Shown here: one piece after another, positions 1 to 9,001 of the stretch
How the letters are laid out: each line of letters opens with the position of its first letter
Position numbering within the stretch: the first letter of the stretch is position 1
Source: Gillisella vitis
Lineage (GTDB): Bacteria; Pseudomonadota; Alphaproteobacteria; Rhizobiales; Rhizobiaceae
Direction: 5' to 3'
Assembly (NCBI RefSeq): GCF_014204625.1
Contig: NZ_JACHLU010000003.1
Coordinates: 248,001 to 312,000, forward strand
DNA: 64,000 bases
Translations under genes and position numbers: made by a program
Notes under the pieces: model-generated
Database searches by the model: none
Told to the model about the DNA's origin: nothing
The model's input: only the letters and a program-made list of their open reading frames with translations

Positions 1-784
1 GTGCCATGAACTGGCTGCGGAACACATCGACATCCAGATCTGGTGAGGCCAGAATGACATTGGCAATTTTGGGGTTAACACGCCCGTGGCGGATGGCCAT
101 TTGCCTCAGTGCCTCCACGGCCAGCCACGAGCCCATGGAATGGGCCATGACGGTCACATCTGTTACGCCCGGCTCGGCGCTGACGCGACTCAACAGATCC
201 TCAAGGGCATCTCGGGAATAGTTGGTGCTTTCCTTGTCGTAATTATAATCAAATATGCTGGCGCGCGATGGCCATGTGAACAGCACCGGGACCACATCTG
301 TCTTCGAGTCATGCACGATTTGCGCAAATCGGTAGACGGAATCCTCATAGGTATTGTTAAAGCCATGCACAAAAACCATCACCCGGCGTTTGTTGACGGC
401 ATTGGCACGGATCCAGTTGCGTCCATCCCGCTCGGTGGGCAAAGGCTGAACAGAGACGGTTGTGAAGTCTTTGCTGGGGTCTGGTGGCAGATGCTTTGGC
501 CACTGGACTTCACCAATCTTGCGATTTTTATCCGGGGGTATGGAAACGGTCACCGCATCAATCTTCAGGTCGCTGCCGCGTTCGCCGCTGAAAAGAATGG
601 CGGGATTTTGCGATGGTTCGCGCGTGGTGGCCACCAGCATTTTCACGGGTGTTGCATTGGGGGTGCTGACGCTACCCACCGGCTTCATGACACCCTCCAG
701 ACGCCCGCCGCATCCCGCAAGGCTCGCGGCGAGCAGAATGAACAATGCGCTTTTCAATAATCTGCGGATAGCCGGAGGCGTCAT
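1..784 (-). CDS. Lipoprotein alpha/beta hydrolase (DUF900-like), cut by window edge
   Basis: The minus-strand frame starts at the ATG at 784 and runs off the left edge, so the C-terminus is missing (261 codons present). The N-terminus has a hydrophobic lipoprotein signal ending in Leu-Ala-Gly-Cys, with the lipidated Cys near residue 25, so the protein is probably membrane-anchored in the envelope. The hydrolase fold shows as an oxyanion segment FVHGFNN near residue 140 and a nucleophile elbow AHSMGSW near residue 205. This combination fits the DUF900 family of predicted serine esterases/lipases. The substrate cannot be read. The catalytic Asp/His lie partly beyond the window. The gene seems to be transcribed alone. 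Confidence 0.8.
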   Translation of the reverse strand, partial: MTPPAIRRLLKSALFILLAASLAGCGGRLEGVMKPVGSVSTPNATPVKMLVATTREPSQNPAILFSGERGSDLKIDAVTVSIPPDKNRKIGEVQWPKHLPPDPSKDFTTVSVQPLPTERDGRNWIRANAVNKRRVMVFVHGFNNTYEDSVYRFAQIVHDSKTDVVPVLFTWPSRASIFDYNYDKESTNYSRDALEDLLSRVSAEPGVTDVTVMAHSMGSWLAVEALRQMAIRHGRVNPKIANVILASPDLDVDVFRSQFMA

Positions 785-972
785 GATAAACAGGCTCTTT
801 TACGCCCCCACATATCGAGGGTAATGAGTGTTGAAATTGCTTTATCGTCATTTGAGATCGAAATCTACCGTTTATCACGCACAGATGGCATAAGTGCTGT
901 GACGTTGCAATTTTACTATACCTGACCGGATGAAAAAGGTTACAGCATCGGACCGAAAAGTGGGTGATCCTC

Positions 973-996
973 ATCCTCCCCATAGGGGAGGATTTT
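973..996 (+). terminator. Hairpin downstream of CoA-transferase gene
   Basis: A 9-bp perfect stem (ATCCTCCCC/GGGGAGGAT) with a 3-nt loop is followed on the plus strand by four T. It lies just beyond the 3' end of the minus-strand CoA-transferase gene, where the minus-strand side has no T-run. It may slow polymerase in either direction. Role inferred from structure only. Confidence 0.4.
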
Positions 997-1036
997 CAGG
1001 TGCCGGTCTCATGTTTTTGCCTTTCAGGCTTTGAGC

Positions 1037-2530
1037 TCAGGCTTTGAGCATTGTCTGCCTGTCGCGCAGATCCTGATGCCATGAGAGGGCTTGCTCAATC
1101 AGGTGGGGCGTATGCCCGCCACGCTTCAGGGCTTCGGTAAAATAGTCGGCAAGCTGGTGGCGATAGGAGGGATGAACGCAATTGCGGATAATCAGCGCTG
1201 CCCTCTCACGCGGAGCCAGCCCTCGAAGATCAGCAATCCCTTGTTCCGTCACCAGAATATCCACATCATGCTCCGTGTGATCCACATGGCTGACCATGGG
1301 CACCACCGAGGAAATGGCCCCGCCCTTGGCGATTGATTTGGTGACGAAGACGGACAGATAGGCATTGCGGGCAAAATCGCCAGAGCCGCCAATACCATTC
1401 ATCATGTGGGTGCCGCCGACATGGGTGGAGTTGACGTTGCCGTAAATGTCAAACTCCAGCGCGGTGTTGATGCTGATCAGACCCAGCCTGCGAATGACTT
1501 CGGGATGGTTGCTGATTTCCTGCGGCCTCAGCAGCAGATGGGGTTTATACTCTGACAGGCGAGGCAAGACTTTCTGATACATTTCGGCGGACAGCGTGAT
1601 GGACGAGGCCGAGGCGAAATTCATTTTGCCTGCATCGATCAACTCAAAGGTCGAGTCCTGCAACACTTCCGAATACATTTTGAGATCATGGAAAGGGGTG
1701 TCGAGAAACCCATGCAGAACGGAGTTGGCAATGGTGCCAATGCCGGCCTGCAAGGGCTGAAGATCATATCCCATGCGGCCGTGTTTGACCTCATGCAGAA
1801 GAAGTTCGCTCAGGTGCCCTGCAATGGCACGGGTGTCGTTGTCCGGAGGCTGAATGGATGCCGAGCTGTCATGCTTTTCGGATACGACGATGGCTGCAAT
1901 TTTTTCCGGCGGAATCGGAATGTAGGGCAGGCCAACCCGACTTTCGGGTGACACAATGGGGATCGGCATACGCGATGGTCGCTGGGAGGGAATGTAAATA
2001 TCATGCAAGCCTTCCAGAGTGGTCGGCTGCGATAGATTGAGCTCCACAATCACTTTTTTGGCCAGAATGGCAAAGCTTGCCGAGTTGCCAACCGATGTGG
2101 TGGGCACAACGCCACCGTGTTCGGTAATGGCGACGGCCTCAACAATGGCAATATCCACCGGAGCAATTTGCCGGGTGCGCAATTGCTCAACCGTTTCCGA
2201 CAGATGCTGGTCGATAAACATCACCTCACCGGCATTGATGGCCTTGCGCAAGGTTGGATCAGATTGAAAGGGCATACGGCGGGCAAGCACATGGGCTTCC
2301 ACCAGCGTCTTGTCGAGATCATTCCCCAGCGATGCGCCCGTCATCAGGGTAATTTTCAACGGATGTTTGCGGGCCCTTTCAGCCAGCGCCATCGGCACCG
2401 CTTTGGCTTCGCCAGCACGGGTAAAACCGCTCATGCCGATGGTCATGCCGTCTTCTATCATTGCAGCTGCTTCATCGGCTGTTGCAAGCTTTTCAAGAAG
2501 GCGGGGGTAACGAATACGATCACGTAACAT
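1037..2530 (-). CDS. Acetyl-CoA hydrolase/transferase family (succinate CoA-transferase-like)
   Basis: About 497 residues, typical for class I CoA-transferases of the acetyl-CoA hydrolase/succinyl-CoA:acetate CoA-transferase group (Cat1/AarC/YgfH). The N-terminal half has the family glycine-rich segment GMSGFTRAGEAKAVP. The likely catalytic Glu that forms the CoA thioester is in MYSEVLQDS. The C-terminal half carries GGTHMMNGIGGSGDFARNA and VTEQGIADLRGL. It would move CoA between short acyl groups such as acetate, propionate or succinate in the cytoplasm; the exact pair cannot be told. A TTG six bases upstream is also open, but the ATG at 2530 has AGGAGA ten bases before it and is preferred. 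No operon partner is visible. Confidence 0.88.
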   Translation of the reverse strand: MLRDRIRYPRLLEKLATADEAAAMIEDGMTIGMSGFTRAGEAKAVPMALAERARKHPLKITLMTGASLGNDLDKTLVEAHVLARRMPFQSDPTLRKAINAGEVMFIDQHLSETVEQLRTRQIAPVDIAIVEAVAITEHGGVVPTTSVGNSASFAILAKKVIVELNLSQPTTLEGLHDIYIPSQRPSRMPIPIVSPESRVGLPYIPIPPEKIAAIVVSEKHDSSASIQPPDNDTRAIAGHLSELLLHEVKHGRMGYDLQPLQAGIGTIANSVLHGFLDTPFHDLKMYSEVLQDSTFELIDAGKMNFASASSITLSAEMYQKVLPRLSEYKPHLLLRPQEISNHPEVIRRLGLISINTALEFDIYGNVNSTHVGGTHMMNGIGGSGDFARNAYLSVFVTKSIAKGGAISSVVPMVSHVDHTEHDVDILVTEQGIADLRGLAPRERAALIIRNCVHPSYRHQLADYFTEALKRGGHTPHLIEQALSWHQDLRDRQTMLKA

Positions 2531-2758
2531 CTGCAATCACTCTCCTGTCGCACGAAATGCGGCGATAGGAACCCATTGTTGCCGTCGGAGCTTTGATATT
2601 TCTCAAGTGGGGGAAAAAATGAAAAAGTCCGCTGGATAAAACCTGTCCAAACAGCATATTCCGAATGGGGTCTACCCACGGCCTGATCAGAATGGAACGC
2701 AGCTCATGTCATGGGCTGCAAACATCTCTCGCCTGATCGTGTCTATCATGGCAAGATG

Positions 2759-2866
2759 CCTACTGCATAATTCTTTAAACCGGAATCGGTTTAAAGAATT
2801 ATGCAGTAGGTATTAAAGAGCGACAGCGAGCCTTTATGCGCCATATAGGGTGAGAGGCGCTGTCAT
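2759..2866. repeat. Composite intergenic repeat: 52-bp palindrome plus 50-bp module
   Basis: Positions 2759-2810 form a perfect palindrome with 24-base arms and a GAAT loop; the centre is TTTAAACCGGAATCGGTTTAA. It is followed at 2816-2866 by a second module with GCGACAGCG and CATATAGGGTGAGAGGCGCTG. The same two modules recur in the opposite orientation at 30673-30942, where the palindrome is split by a 160-bp insertion, so this copy acts as the empty site. The 2531-2868 gap holds no credible gene. Confidence 0.85.
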
Positions 2867-2868
2867 TA

Positions 2869-3333
2869 TCAAGCAATGATCGTGGTCGGGGCAGATGTCT
2901 GTGGAGCAGAGCGTGATGGCGCTGTTGTTGCTGCTGGTGCGGTTTCAGCCGATTGTGTTGGCGCACTGACGCCAGAACTCACAGCGGTCTTGACAGCGTT
3001 GTCCGATGATGCTGCCGTGCTCCGGCTTTCTGCGTCCTGAGTGGCCTTGCTCACAGTATCATAGGCTTCCTGCACCTGTTCCAGCGGTGGCATGGCAACT
3101 TTGCGTCCGCTATCCAGCAGAGCAAACAACATCAATGCCGGAGGATGTACCAGATTGAGAATTGTCTTATCCCACAGGCTATCACCACTTTCGGCCTTGC
3201 GGGCAAGATTGTAAGTCTCTTTTTCTGCAAGACTCAAGCCGACTACGGATGCTTCCTCGTCCTCAAACCGAAAAGATTGAGTCGCTCGCACATTGGTCGC
3301 GTATACGGCGGATGTGTTCAATTCAACGGACAT
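2869..3333 (-). CDS. Hypothetical protein with Ala/Ser/Thr-rich tail
   Basis: A 154-residue protein that I do not recognise. The first 90 residues are mixed polar and hydrophobic with an acidic patch (FEDEEASVVGLSLAEKE). The last 60 or so are a low-complexity Ala/Ser/Thr/Pro tail. There is no signal peptide or membrane segment. The ATG at 3333 is chosen because AGGG stands about seven bases upstream; a TTG six bases earlier is less likely. It stands alone between a repeat region and tRNA-Arg. A single clean start with an SD supports a real gene, but no function is assigned. Confidence 0.6.
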   Translation of the reverse strand: MSVELNTSAVYATNVRATQSFRFEDEEASVVGLSLAEKETYNLARKAESGDSLWDKTILNLVHPPALMLFALLDSGRKVAMPPLEQVQEAYDTVSKATQDAESRSTAASSDNAVKTAVSSGVSAPTQSAETAPAATTAPSRSAPQTSAPTTIIA

Positions 3334-3521
3334 TGGCAATCCCTAATCATCTTTGCGGTTGGATGATAGCAAAGCCGAGTTTGCTTTTCGCTAAACCAAA
3401 ATATACAGTTTTACGGAAATTAACATAGGGTTGTGTTTTTTTCTTCCGAAAAATCAACCGCAGAGACATGATCCACATGTAAATGTGGCTTCATTTTTCA
3501 TCTCTATGTGTTGAAAAGTAA

Positions 3522-3598
3522 TGGCGCACCCGAAAGGATTCGAACCTCTGACCCCCAGATTCGTAGTCTGGTGCTCTATCCAGCTGAGCTACGGGTGC
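3522..3598 (-). tRNA. tRNA-Arg (anticodon ACG)
   Basis: Read on the minus strand, this is a 77-nt cloverleaf. The acceptor stem is GCACCCG/CGGGTGC, the D-arm AGCTCAGCTGGATAGAGC, the anticodon stem CCAGA/TCTGG with loop CTACGAA, and the T-arm contains GGTTCGAATCC. The anticodon ACG (A34 presumably edited to inosine) reads CGN arginine codons. The 3' CCA is encoded. No integrase or attachment-site repeat lies next to it. Confidence 0.95.
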
Positions 3599-3760
3599 GT
3601 CTGTAACCAGAGGGTGGATAGTGTCTCTGGCGGCCAGCAGTTCGTCTCTGCTGGCGTGCCGATCCTCTAAAACGAGACGTGTTGTAATGCAAGCAGAATT
3701 CGTCAAAAAAAGGGGTCTGTTTTTCAGTTTTATGATAAGATCATGATTGTGAAGGTTTTT

Positions 3761-5275
3761 TTACATATGTGATTTTAGACGAAAAGTGTCGAGTGAAACC
3801 GGCCTGTCGGGTATTTCAATTCTGAACTGGGTTCCGGGGCCGGGTTTTTCCACCAGAGCAATGGTTCCGCCGTGGGCCAGAACGATTTCGCGTGCAATGG
3901 CAAGGCCAAGGCCGGTGCCGCCAGAGCGGGCGGAGCCACGGAACGCGGTAAACAGGTGCTCACGCGCCTTGCGGGGCATTCCCGGGCCATCGTCATCGAC
4001 CGTCAGGGCCACCACGCTGCCAATACGATGGGCTGACAGAGTGATTCGTCCCGGAATGTCGCTGCCCGTTGCAGACCCGGCCAGAGCCTGAGCGGCATTG
4101 CGGCAGAGATTGTGAATCACCCGGAACAATTGTTCGCTGTCGGCATCGATTTCAATGTCTGGCTGAATCTGGCTGATAAATTGAATGCCGGTATCGAGCG
4201 CCAGAATATCTTCCACCTCCTGACTGAGAGAGGCAAGGGCGAATCGTCGCCTGCGCGGCTCCGCTTCAGAGGCTTGCCCATAGGCCAGAACTTCACTGGT
4301 ATAGCCAACGGCCCGGTCAATGGTGCGCACCAGTTTTGGTGCAAAGCTTTTGACCATCGGGTCTTCAACATCTGAAAGTCTGTCCGACATCAACTGCGCC
4401 GATGCCAGAATATTGCGCATGTCGTGATTGATCTTGGAAACGGCCAATCCAAGGTCTGCCAGATTTTTCTGTTGTCGCAGGGTTTTTTGCAGTTGCTCCT
4501 GCATGTTTGCCAGATGTTGCGCCACAAAGGCCAGTTCATCTCGCCCGGATATTGGTCCCATAATCCGCGACGGGTCCTCCGGGTTCTCGGCAAAATCCTG
4601 AATGTTGCGGGTGAGGCGGCGCATCGGATTGATGAGAATCCGGTTCAGGCTGACGAAAAGCAGCAGCCCCGTCACCATCGAAATAATCAGCGAGACAATG
4701 GCAATGCGCCCGGCATAGGCCAGCAGGCCGCGATGCAGGGCTGCGTCCGACATCACCACCTCCACCTGCATCTGGGTATCGCCAATGGGGCCTGACACGC
4801 TGATCAGGCGATGGCCACCAAAGATCAGCGTATCGAAAGCGTCCTGGATGGCGTTCAGCGTGCTCACATCTGTCAGATCGTAGCGTCCGTCTACATCCTG
4901 TGGCATTTCCGCCATCGCCAGCAGGCGCGTGGTTCCATCCTTGCGCAAGGCAATAGCCTTGGTACCTGTTGCCAGCAGGGTATCAGCCTGAACGTCTTTC
5001 GGAAGCGAGGGAGGTTGCAATCCATCAATCACCACGCTGGCGGCGGCGGCCTTGTTGATGTTGTTGCGCAGCCAGTTGAGCCGCATTGTGGCAATCGAGG
5101 GGGCGAAAATCAGAACTTCGGCCACCAGAACAAAGGTCACCGTCAGCACCAGAACCTTGCCAGACAGGCCGCGCAGACGGCTTGGCATTTTCATGGCCTT
5201 TGCCGTTTCAGTCTGCTGGTCGTCTCCTGTTGCCTGTCTTCTTATCATGGGTGAGACCCTCATTGTCTCTGACAT
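3761..5275 (-). CDS. Membrane sensor histidine kinase (orphan)
   Basis: 504 residues. TM1 lies at about 40-60, a periplasmic segment of about 120 residues follows, and TM2 is at 190-212. A HAMP-like linker runs to about 265. The phosphoacceptor helix contains KINHDMRN with His near 284. The ATP domain has an N-box (HNLCRNAAQAL, about 388-398), a G1 box (DDDGPGMP, about 427) and a G2 box (GGTGLGLAIA, about 452). HDMRN differs from the usual HExxxP H-box. No response regulator gene is adjacent, so the partner is unknown. The ATG at 5275 is the longest start; the ATG at 5248, preceded by GAGGG, is also plausible. An inverted repeat lies at 5309-5334 upstream. Confidence 0.87.
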   Translation of the reverse strand: MSETMRVSPMIRRQATGDDQQTETAKAMKMPSRLRGLSGKVLVLTVTFVLVAEVLIFAPSIATMRLNWLRNNINKAAAASVVIDGLQPPSLPKDVQADTLLATGTKAIALRKDGTTRLLAMAEMPQDVDGRYDLTDVSTLNAIQDAFDTLIFGGHRLISVSGPIGDTQMQVEVVMSDAALHRGLLAYAGRIAIVSLIISMVTGLLLFVSLNRILINPMRRLTRNIQDFAENPEDPSRIMGPISGRDELAFVAQHLANMQEQLQKTLRQQKNLADLGLAVSKINHDMRNILASAQLMSDRLSDVEDPMVKSFAPKLVRTIDRAVGYTSEVLAYGQASEAEPRRRRFALASLSQEVEDILALDTGIQFISQIQPDIEIDADSEQLFRVIHNLCRNAAQALAGSATGSDIPGRITLSAHRIGSVVALTVDDDGPGMPRKAREHLFTAFRGSARSGGTGLGLAIAREIVLAHGGTIALVEKPGPGTQFRIEIPDRPVSLDTFRLKSHM

Positions 5276-5308
5276 CGGGCACCTGCCCGTACTCGCAGTT
5301 TGCGCCGC

Positions 5309-5334
5309 ACCATATCATGGGAAGATGATATGGT
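5309..5334. promoter_or_regulatory. 10-bp inverted repeat upstream of histidine kinase gene
   Basis: The arms ACCATATCAT and ATGATATGGT are perfect and separated by six bases. The site lies 34 bp before the start of the divergent kinase gene and about 150 bp before the rpmH promoter. Its size and position fit a dimeric regulator's operator, but no known motif is recognised. Confidence 0.35.
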
Positions 5335-5459
5335 AAAACGCTGAAGTCCCTTGCGGATGTTTCTGCGGCAAGGGGGCTGTCGAGCGATGAATTTGCGCCT
5401 TTGGTCTGCGTTTGCGGGCTTTTCAGCGGCTTTGTGCCAGCAGCAAAGATTGACTCTCA

Positions 5460-5488
5460 CAGCTATCCTCCGTATAAGCCGCGCGCCT
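5460..5488 (+). promoter_or_regulatory. Sigma70-type promoter for rpmH operon
   Basis: TTGACT at 5460-5465 and TATAAG at 5483-5488 are separated by exactly 17 bp, close to the housekeeping consensus. It would leave a leader of about 100 nt before rpmH at 5594. The remaining 5276-5593 gap holds no credible gene. Confidence 0.6.
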
Positions 5489-5593
5489 GCCCAAGGTTTG
5501 CCCGGTCAACGGGTGCCTTTGGCGTGGTTTGATCCAACGCTCTTGCAAGTGATTGCAAACCCAAGAAGGGCCGCACACCGCGGTATTAAAAAA

Positions 5594-5728
5594 ATGAAGC
5601 GTACTTACCAACCGTCAAAGCTTGTTCGCAAGCGTCGTCATGGTTTTCGGTCTCGCATGGCAACCAAGGGTGGCCGCAAGGTTCTGGTTGCTCGCCGCGC
5701 ACGCGGCCGCGCACGTCTTTCCGCTTAA
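5594..5728 (+). CDS. rpmH: 50S ribosomal protein L34
   Basis: A 44-residue, highly basic protein starting [18 protein letters not shown] and ending in RGRARLSA, the near-invariant L34 sequence and length. It is a structural protein of the large ribosomal subunit. It is the first gene of rpmH-rnpA-yidC; its TAA abuts the next ATG with no gap, so the two are translationally linked. The ATG at 5594 is the only sensible start. Confidence 0.98.
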   Translation: MKRTYQPSKLVRKRRHGFRSRMATKGGRKVLVARRARGRARLSA

Positions 5729-6151
5729 ATGTCGGGTGGGCCCGATGAAAGCGCCGGGCTTATGACGTCTGAAACGACACACAAAACTGTCGGCCGGTTG
5801 AAAAACCGGCCGCAGTTTCTTGCTGTTCGCGCTGGCGAAAAACGCAAGGGAAAATATTTTCTTCTTGAAGTGCTGAAAAGAGCCGATTCTGAGGGCGAGG
5901 CCCGCGTCGGTTTTACCGTGACCAAAAAGCACGGCAATGCTGTTGAGCGAAATCGGATGCGCCGCCGGTTGAAAGAAGCCGTGCGCACGGATGTTTGCTT
6001 TGCAATGCAGCCCGGACATGACTATGTGATCGTGGCGCGGCGTGACGTGCTGGCAGCTCCTTTCAATGAGCTGAAGGCCGCTTTACGGCAGCGCATTCAA
6101 GACAAATTCAATGTTCGGCGTCCCGATACGAGCCGTGCCAGGAAGGTATAA
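5729..6151 (+). CDS. rnpA: Ribonuclease P protein component
   Basis: 140 residues from the ATG abutting the rpmH stop. An internal ATG at 5762 (MTSETTHKT) gives about 129 residues and may be the actual start, because conserved sequence begins around [11 protein letters not shown]. The RNA-binding signature is clear: [20 protein letters not shown]. The protein binds the RNase P RNA and helps 5' maturation of tRNAs. Its TAA overlaps the yidC ATG by one base (TAATG), so the two are translationally coupled. Confidence 0.96.
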   Translation: MSGGPDESAGLMTSETTHKTVGRLKNRPQFLAVRAGEKRKGKYFLLEVLKRADSEGEARVGFTVTKKHGNAVERNRMRRRLKEAVRTDVCFAMQPGHDYVIVARRDVLAAPFNELKAALRQRIQDKFNVRRPDTSRARKV

Positions 6152-7938
6152 TGGAAAACAACCGCAATTATCTCATCGCGATTGCGCTTTCGGTGCTGGT
6201 CGTATTGGGCTGGCAGTTCTTCTACATGAACCCGCGGATCGAGGCTCAGAAGCAGGCCGAACAGATCAGGCAGGCAGAACTGGCAAAGACGCCAGCTGCG
6301 AATGCGACCGCCGGTGCGGCCGTGAGTGGCAGCCTGCCCGGTGGCAAGCAGGTCGCTGCGGTTGAGAGCCGCGAAGACGCCATTGCCAAAACAGCCCGTG
6401 TCGAGATTGATACCAATGCTCTGGCTGGCTCTATCAATCTCACTGGTGCACGTCTCGATGACCTGCGCCTCAAGGGCTACCACGAGACCGTAGACAAGAC
6501 GAGCCCGATCATTACCCTGCTCAATCCGGCGGATACCAAGGATGGTTATTTTGCCGAACTGGGCTTTATCGGTGGCGACAAGGCTGGTGCCGTGCCCGGC
6601 CCCAATACGGTCTGGACGGCAACGGCTGGCGAAAAGCTGACGGAAACCACGCCGGTTACGCTGACCTATACCAATGATGCCGGCCTGACCTTCAGTCGCA
6701 AGATTTCTGTTGACGATCATTATATGTTCACCGTCGAAGACACGGTGTCCAATGCAGGCGGCGTGGATGTCAGCATTGCCCCTTATGGTCGTATCACCCG
6801 TTACAACAAGCCTGCTGTGGCTCCGACCTATGTGCTGCATGAAGGTTTTCTGGGGGTGATTGGCGCTGGCAACAGCCTGAGCGAAGCCAAGTATACGTCG
6901 ATTGAAAAAGAGAATGAAAACAATGCCAAGGCAACCGGCGGCTGGCTCGGCATTACCGATAAATACTGGGCGGCGGCGCTGGTTCCTGCCCAGACACTGG
7001 CCTATGATTCGCGGTTTTCGCATTTCACCGATGGTCAGCCCCGTTTTCAGGCAGACTATAAGAATGACGCGGTCTCCATTGCGCCTGGCCAGTCGACAAC
7101 AGTGAAAACGCTGTTGTTTGCCGGTGCCAAGGAAGTGCCGGTGATTGATCAGTACGAGACCTCCTATTCTATCCCCGGCTTTGACCGGATGATTGACTGG
7201 GGCTGGTTCTACTTCCTCACCAAGCCGATGTTCAAACTGATGGACTTTTTCTTCCGTCATGTGGGTAATTTTGGTGTGGCCATTCTGCTGACAACCATTG
7301 TCGTCAAGCTTGTATTCTTCCCGCTGGCGTCCAAGCAATATGCGTCCATGGCCAACATGAAGCGTATGCAGCCGAAGATGGAAGAGTTGAAGGCCAAGTT
7401 CGGCGACGATAAAATGGCGCTGCAACAGGCGATGATGGCGCTGTACAAGGAAGAGAAGATCAATCCGGTTGCGGGTTGCTGGCCGTTGCTGTTGCAGATT
7501 CCGGTGTTCTTTTCGCTCTACAAAGTCATCTACATCACCATTGAAATGCGCCATGCGCCGTTCTTTGGCTGGATCAGGGATCTGTCTGCTCCCGATCCGA
7601 CCAGCATTGTCAATCTGTTTGGCCTGCTGCCGTTTGAAGCGCCCAGCCTTGTGCATCTTGGTGTGTGGCCAATCATTATGGGCATCACCATGTTCTTGCA
7701 GATGCGCATGAACCCGACGCCGCCAGATCCAACTCAGGCCATGTTGTTCAACTGGATGCCGCTGGTATTCACCTTCATGCTTGGCTCTTTCCCGGCTGGT
7801 CTGGTGATCTATTGGGCCTGGAACAACTCGCTCTCGGTTCTACAGCAGTCGATCATCATGAAGCGCCATGGCGTTGAGATCGAGTTGTTTAAAAATCTGG
7901 GTGGCATGTTTCGGAAAAAAGAGAAGCCGTCGAAATAG
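6151..7938 (+). CDS. yidC: Membrane protein insertase YidC
   Basis: 595 residues, the usual length for Gram-negative YidC. An N-terminal membrane anchor (about 6-26) precedes an Ala/Gly-rich linker and a periplasmic beta-rich domain to about 350. The conserved Oxa1-like core follows from about 365, with five membrane segments and sequence such as NPVAGCWPLLLQIPVFFSLYKVI. A basic C-terminal tail (FRKKEKPSK) would contact the ribosome. It inserts and folds inner-membrane proteins, alone or with Sec. It is the third gene of the rpmH operon and is followed by a strong terminator at 7961. Confidence 0.98.
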   Translation: MENNRNYLIAIALSVLVVLGWQFFYMNPRIEAQKQAEQIRQAELAKTPAANATAGAAVSGSLPGGKQVAAVESREDAIAKTARVEIDTNALAGSINLTGARLDDLRLKGYHETVDKTSPIITLLNPADTKDGYFAELGFIGGDKAGAVPGPNTVWTATAGEKLTETTPVTLTYTNDAGLTFSRKISVDDHYMFTVEDTVSNAGGVDVSIAPYGRITRYNKPAVAPTYVLHEGFLGVIGAGNSLSEAKYTSIEKENENNAKATGGWLGITDKYWAAALVPAQTLAYDSRFSHFTDGQPRFQADYKNDAVSIAPGQSTTVKTLLFAGAKEVPVIDQYETSYSIPGFDRMIDWGWFYFLTKPMFKLMDFFFRHVGNFGVAILLTTIVVKLVFFPLASKQYASMANMKRMQPKMEELKAKFGDDKMALQQAMMALYKEEKINPVAGCWPLLLQIPVFFSLYKVIYITIEMRHAPFFGWIRDLSAPDPTSIVNLFGLLPFEAPSLVHLGVWPIIMGITMFLQMRMNPTPPDPTQAMLFNWMPLVFTFMLGSFPAGLVIYWAWNNSLSVLQQSIIMKRHGVEIELFKNLGGMFRKKEKPSK

Positions 7939-7960
7939 CAAGGCCTGTTGATTTGCAGAG

Positions 7961-7985
7961 CCCCGGCCAAGCGCCGGGGTTTTTG
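7961..7985 (+). terminator. Intrinsic terminator after yidC
   Basis: A GC-rich stem CCCCGGC/GCCGGGG with a 5-nt loop is followed by TTTTTG. It lies 22 bp after the yidC stop and closes the rpmH-rnpA-yidC unit. engB starts 80 bp further on. Confidence 0.85.
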
Positions 7986-8065
7986 TTTGGAATTGGCATG
8001 GTTTTATGGTCGAATTTGCCGCAAGACAAAATCGCTTTGCAGCTGCCATCAGGAGAATGAAAAAG

Positions 8066-8743
8066 ATGACAACGACACCAGGCACTGATGACAAGTCTGC
8101 TTTGGCTGATAAGCCGGTTTTTGGTCGCCCATGGATTTTTATCCGTGGCGTGCCTGCCATGAAGTTTCTGCCGCCGGAAGGTCCGTTGGAAATCGCCTTT
8201 GCAGGGCGTTCCAACGTTGGGAAATCGTCGCTGATCAATGCGCTGGTGGGGCAAAACGGGCTGGCCCGCACATCCAACACGCCGGGCCGCACTCAAGAAC
8301 TCAACTATTTTGTTCCCGATGGCTATAGCGGCGGCGGTGAGGATCTGCCGCCGATGGCGCTGGTGGACATGCCGGGTTATGGCTATGCCAAGGCACCGAA
8401 AGAGACTGTGGACGCCTGGACCAAGCTGGTGTTTGATTATTTGCGTGGACGCGCCACGCTCAAGCGGGTCTATGTGCTGATCGATAGCCGGCACGGCATC
8501 AAATCCAATGATGAGGAGGTGTTGTCCTTGCTGGACAAGGCGGCGATGTCCTATCAGATCGTGCTGACCAAGACCGACAAGATCAAGGACGCGGGCGTGC
8601 CGCGCCTGATCAATGAGACGCTGGAAAAGATCAAAAAGCGCCCAGCCGCCTTTCCCGAAGTGCTCTCCACCTCTTCGGAGAAGGCAAAGGGTCTGGATGA
8701 TCTGCGGGCGGCGATTTTGAAAACGGTTGGGCTTCAGGCTTAA
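8066..8743 (+). CDS. engB: Ribosome biogenesis GTP-binding protein YihA/EngB
   Basis: 225 residues from the ATG at 8066, chosen because AGGAGA lies nine bases upstream; earlier in-frame starts add non-conserved residues. TRAFAC GTPase motifs are in order: G1 GRSNVGKSS (about 47), G2 Thr in NTPGRTQ (about 76), G3 DMPGYGYA (about 101) and G4 TKTDK (about 172). The family is essential for 50S subunit assembly. The position between yidC and argB is the common arrangement in Agrobacterium and relatives. The palindrome cluster begins right after the stop. Confidence 0.97.
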   Translation: MTTTPGTDDKSALADKPVFGRPWIFIRGVPAMKFLPPEGPLEIAFAGRSNVGKSSLINALVGQNGLARTSNTPGRTQELNYFVPDGYSGGGEDLPPMALVDMPGYGYAKAPKETVDAWTKLVFDYLRGRATLKRVYVLIDSRHGIKSNDEEVLSLLDKAAMSYQIVLTKTDKIKDAGVPRLINETLEKIKKRPAAFPEVLSTSSEKAKGLDDLRAAILKTVGLQA

Positions 8744-8744
8744 A

Positions 8745-8967
8745 GCATGTCGCGTTTTATTGTCCTCAATAAAACGATAACGTCCATGCGAAAAAGAAAG
8801 AGCTAAAGCCTGTCGCAGTGAATCCTATTCATTGCGACAGGCTTTAGAATTTGGCTTTTTGCTAGAGTTTGTCAGGGAAAAGTGGAACCCGGTTTTCCCG
8901 AAAAGACAAACTCAAACAAAGACGTTTAGAGTCTGTCTGGTTCAATCTGAACCTGACAGACTCTAAA
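8745..8967. repeat. Four consecutive palindromic repeats
   Basis: Between convergent engB and the fasciclin gene lie four separate inverted repeats. At 8745-8790 the arms include CGTTTTATT/AATAAAACG and outer GCATG/CATGC. At 8803-8847 there are perfect 15-bp arms starting CTAAAGCCTGTCGCA. At 8865-8913 the arms GAGTTTGTC/GACAAACTC surround GGGAAAAGTGGAACCC and GGTTTTCCC. At 8925-8967 there are perfect 13-bp arms starting TTTAGAGTCTGTC. With the palindrome at 9002-9029 they fill the whole 311-bp gap, which has no credible ORF. Confidence 0.85.
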
Positions 8968-9001
8968 ACCGGATTCCACTTTTCCCGGACAAAGTCCAAA
9001 A

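Noticed and set aside
86..760. 224-codon open frame on the plus strand at the left edge
   Set aside because: The minus strand encodes a lipoprotein hydrolase with lipobox and AHSMGSW elbow running off the window, which explains the sequence better.
3522..3598. tRNA-Arg as integration site of an island
   Set aside because: No repeated tRNA 3' end or integrase is seen nearby.
6097..7656. 519-codon open frame antisense to yidC
   Set aside because: yidC is unmistakable on the plus strand; the antisense product is rich in His/Arg/Gln without family features.
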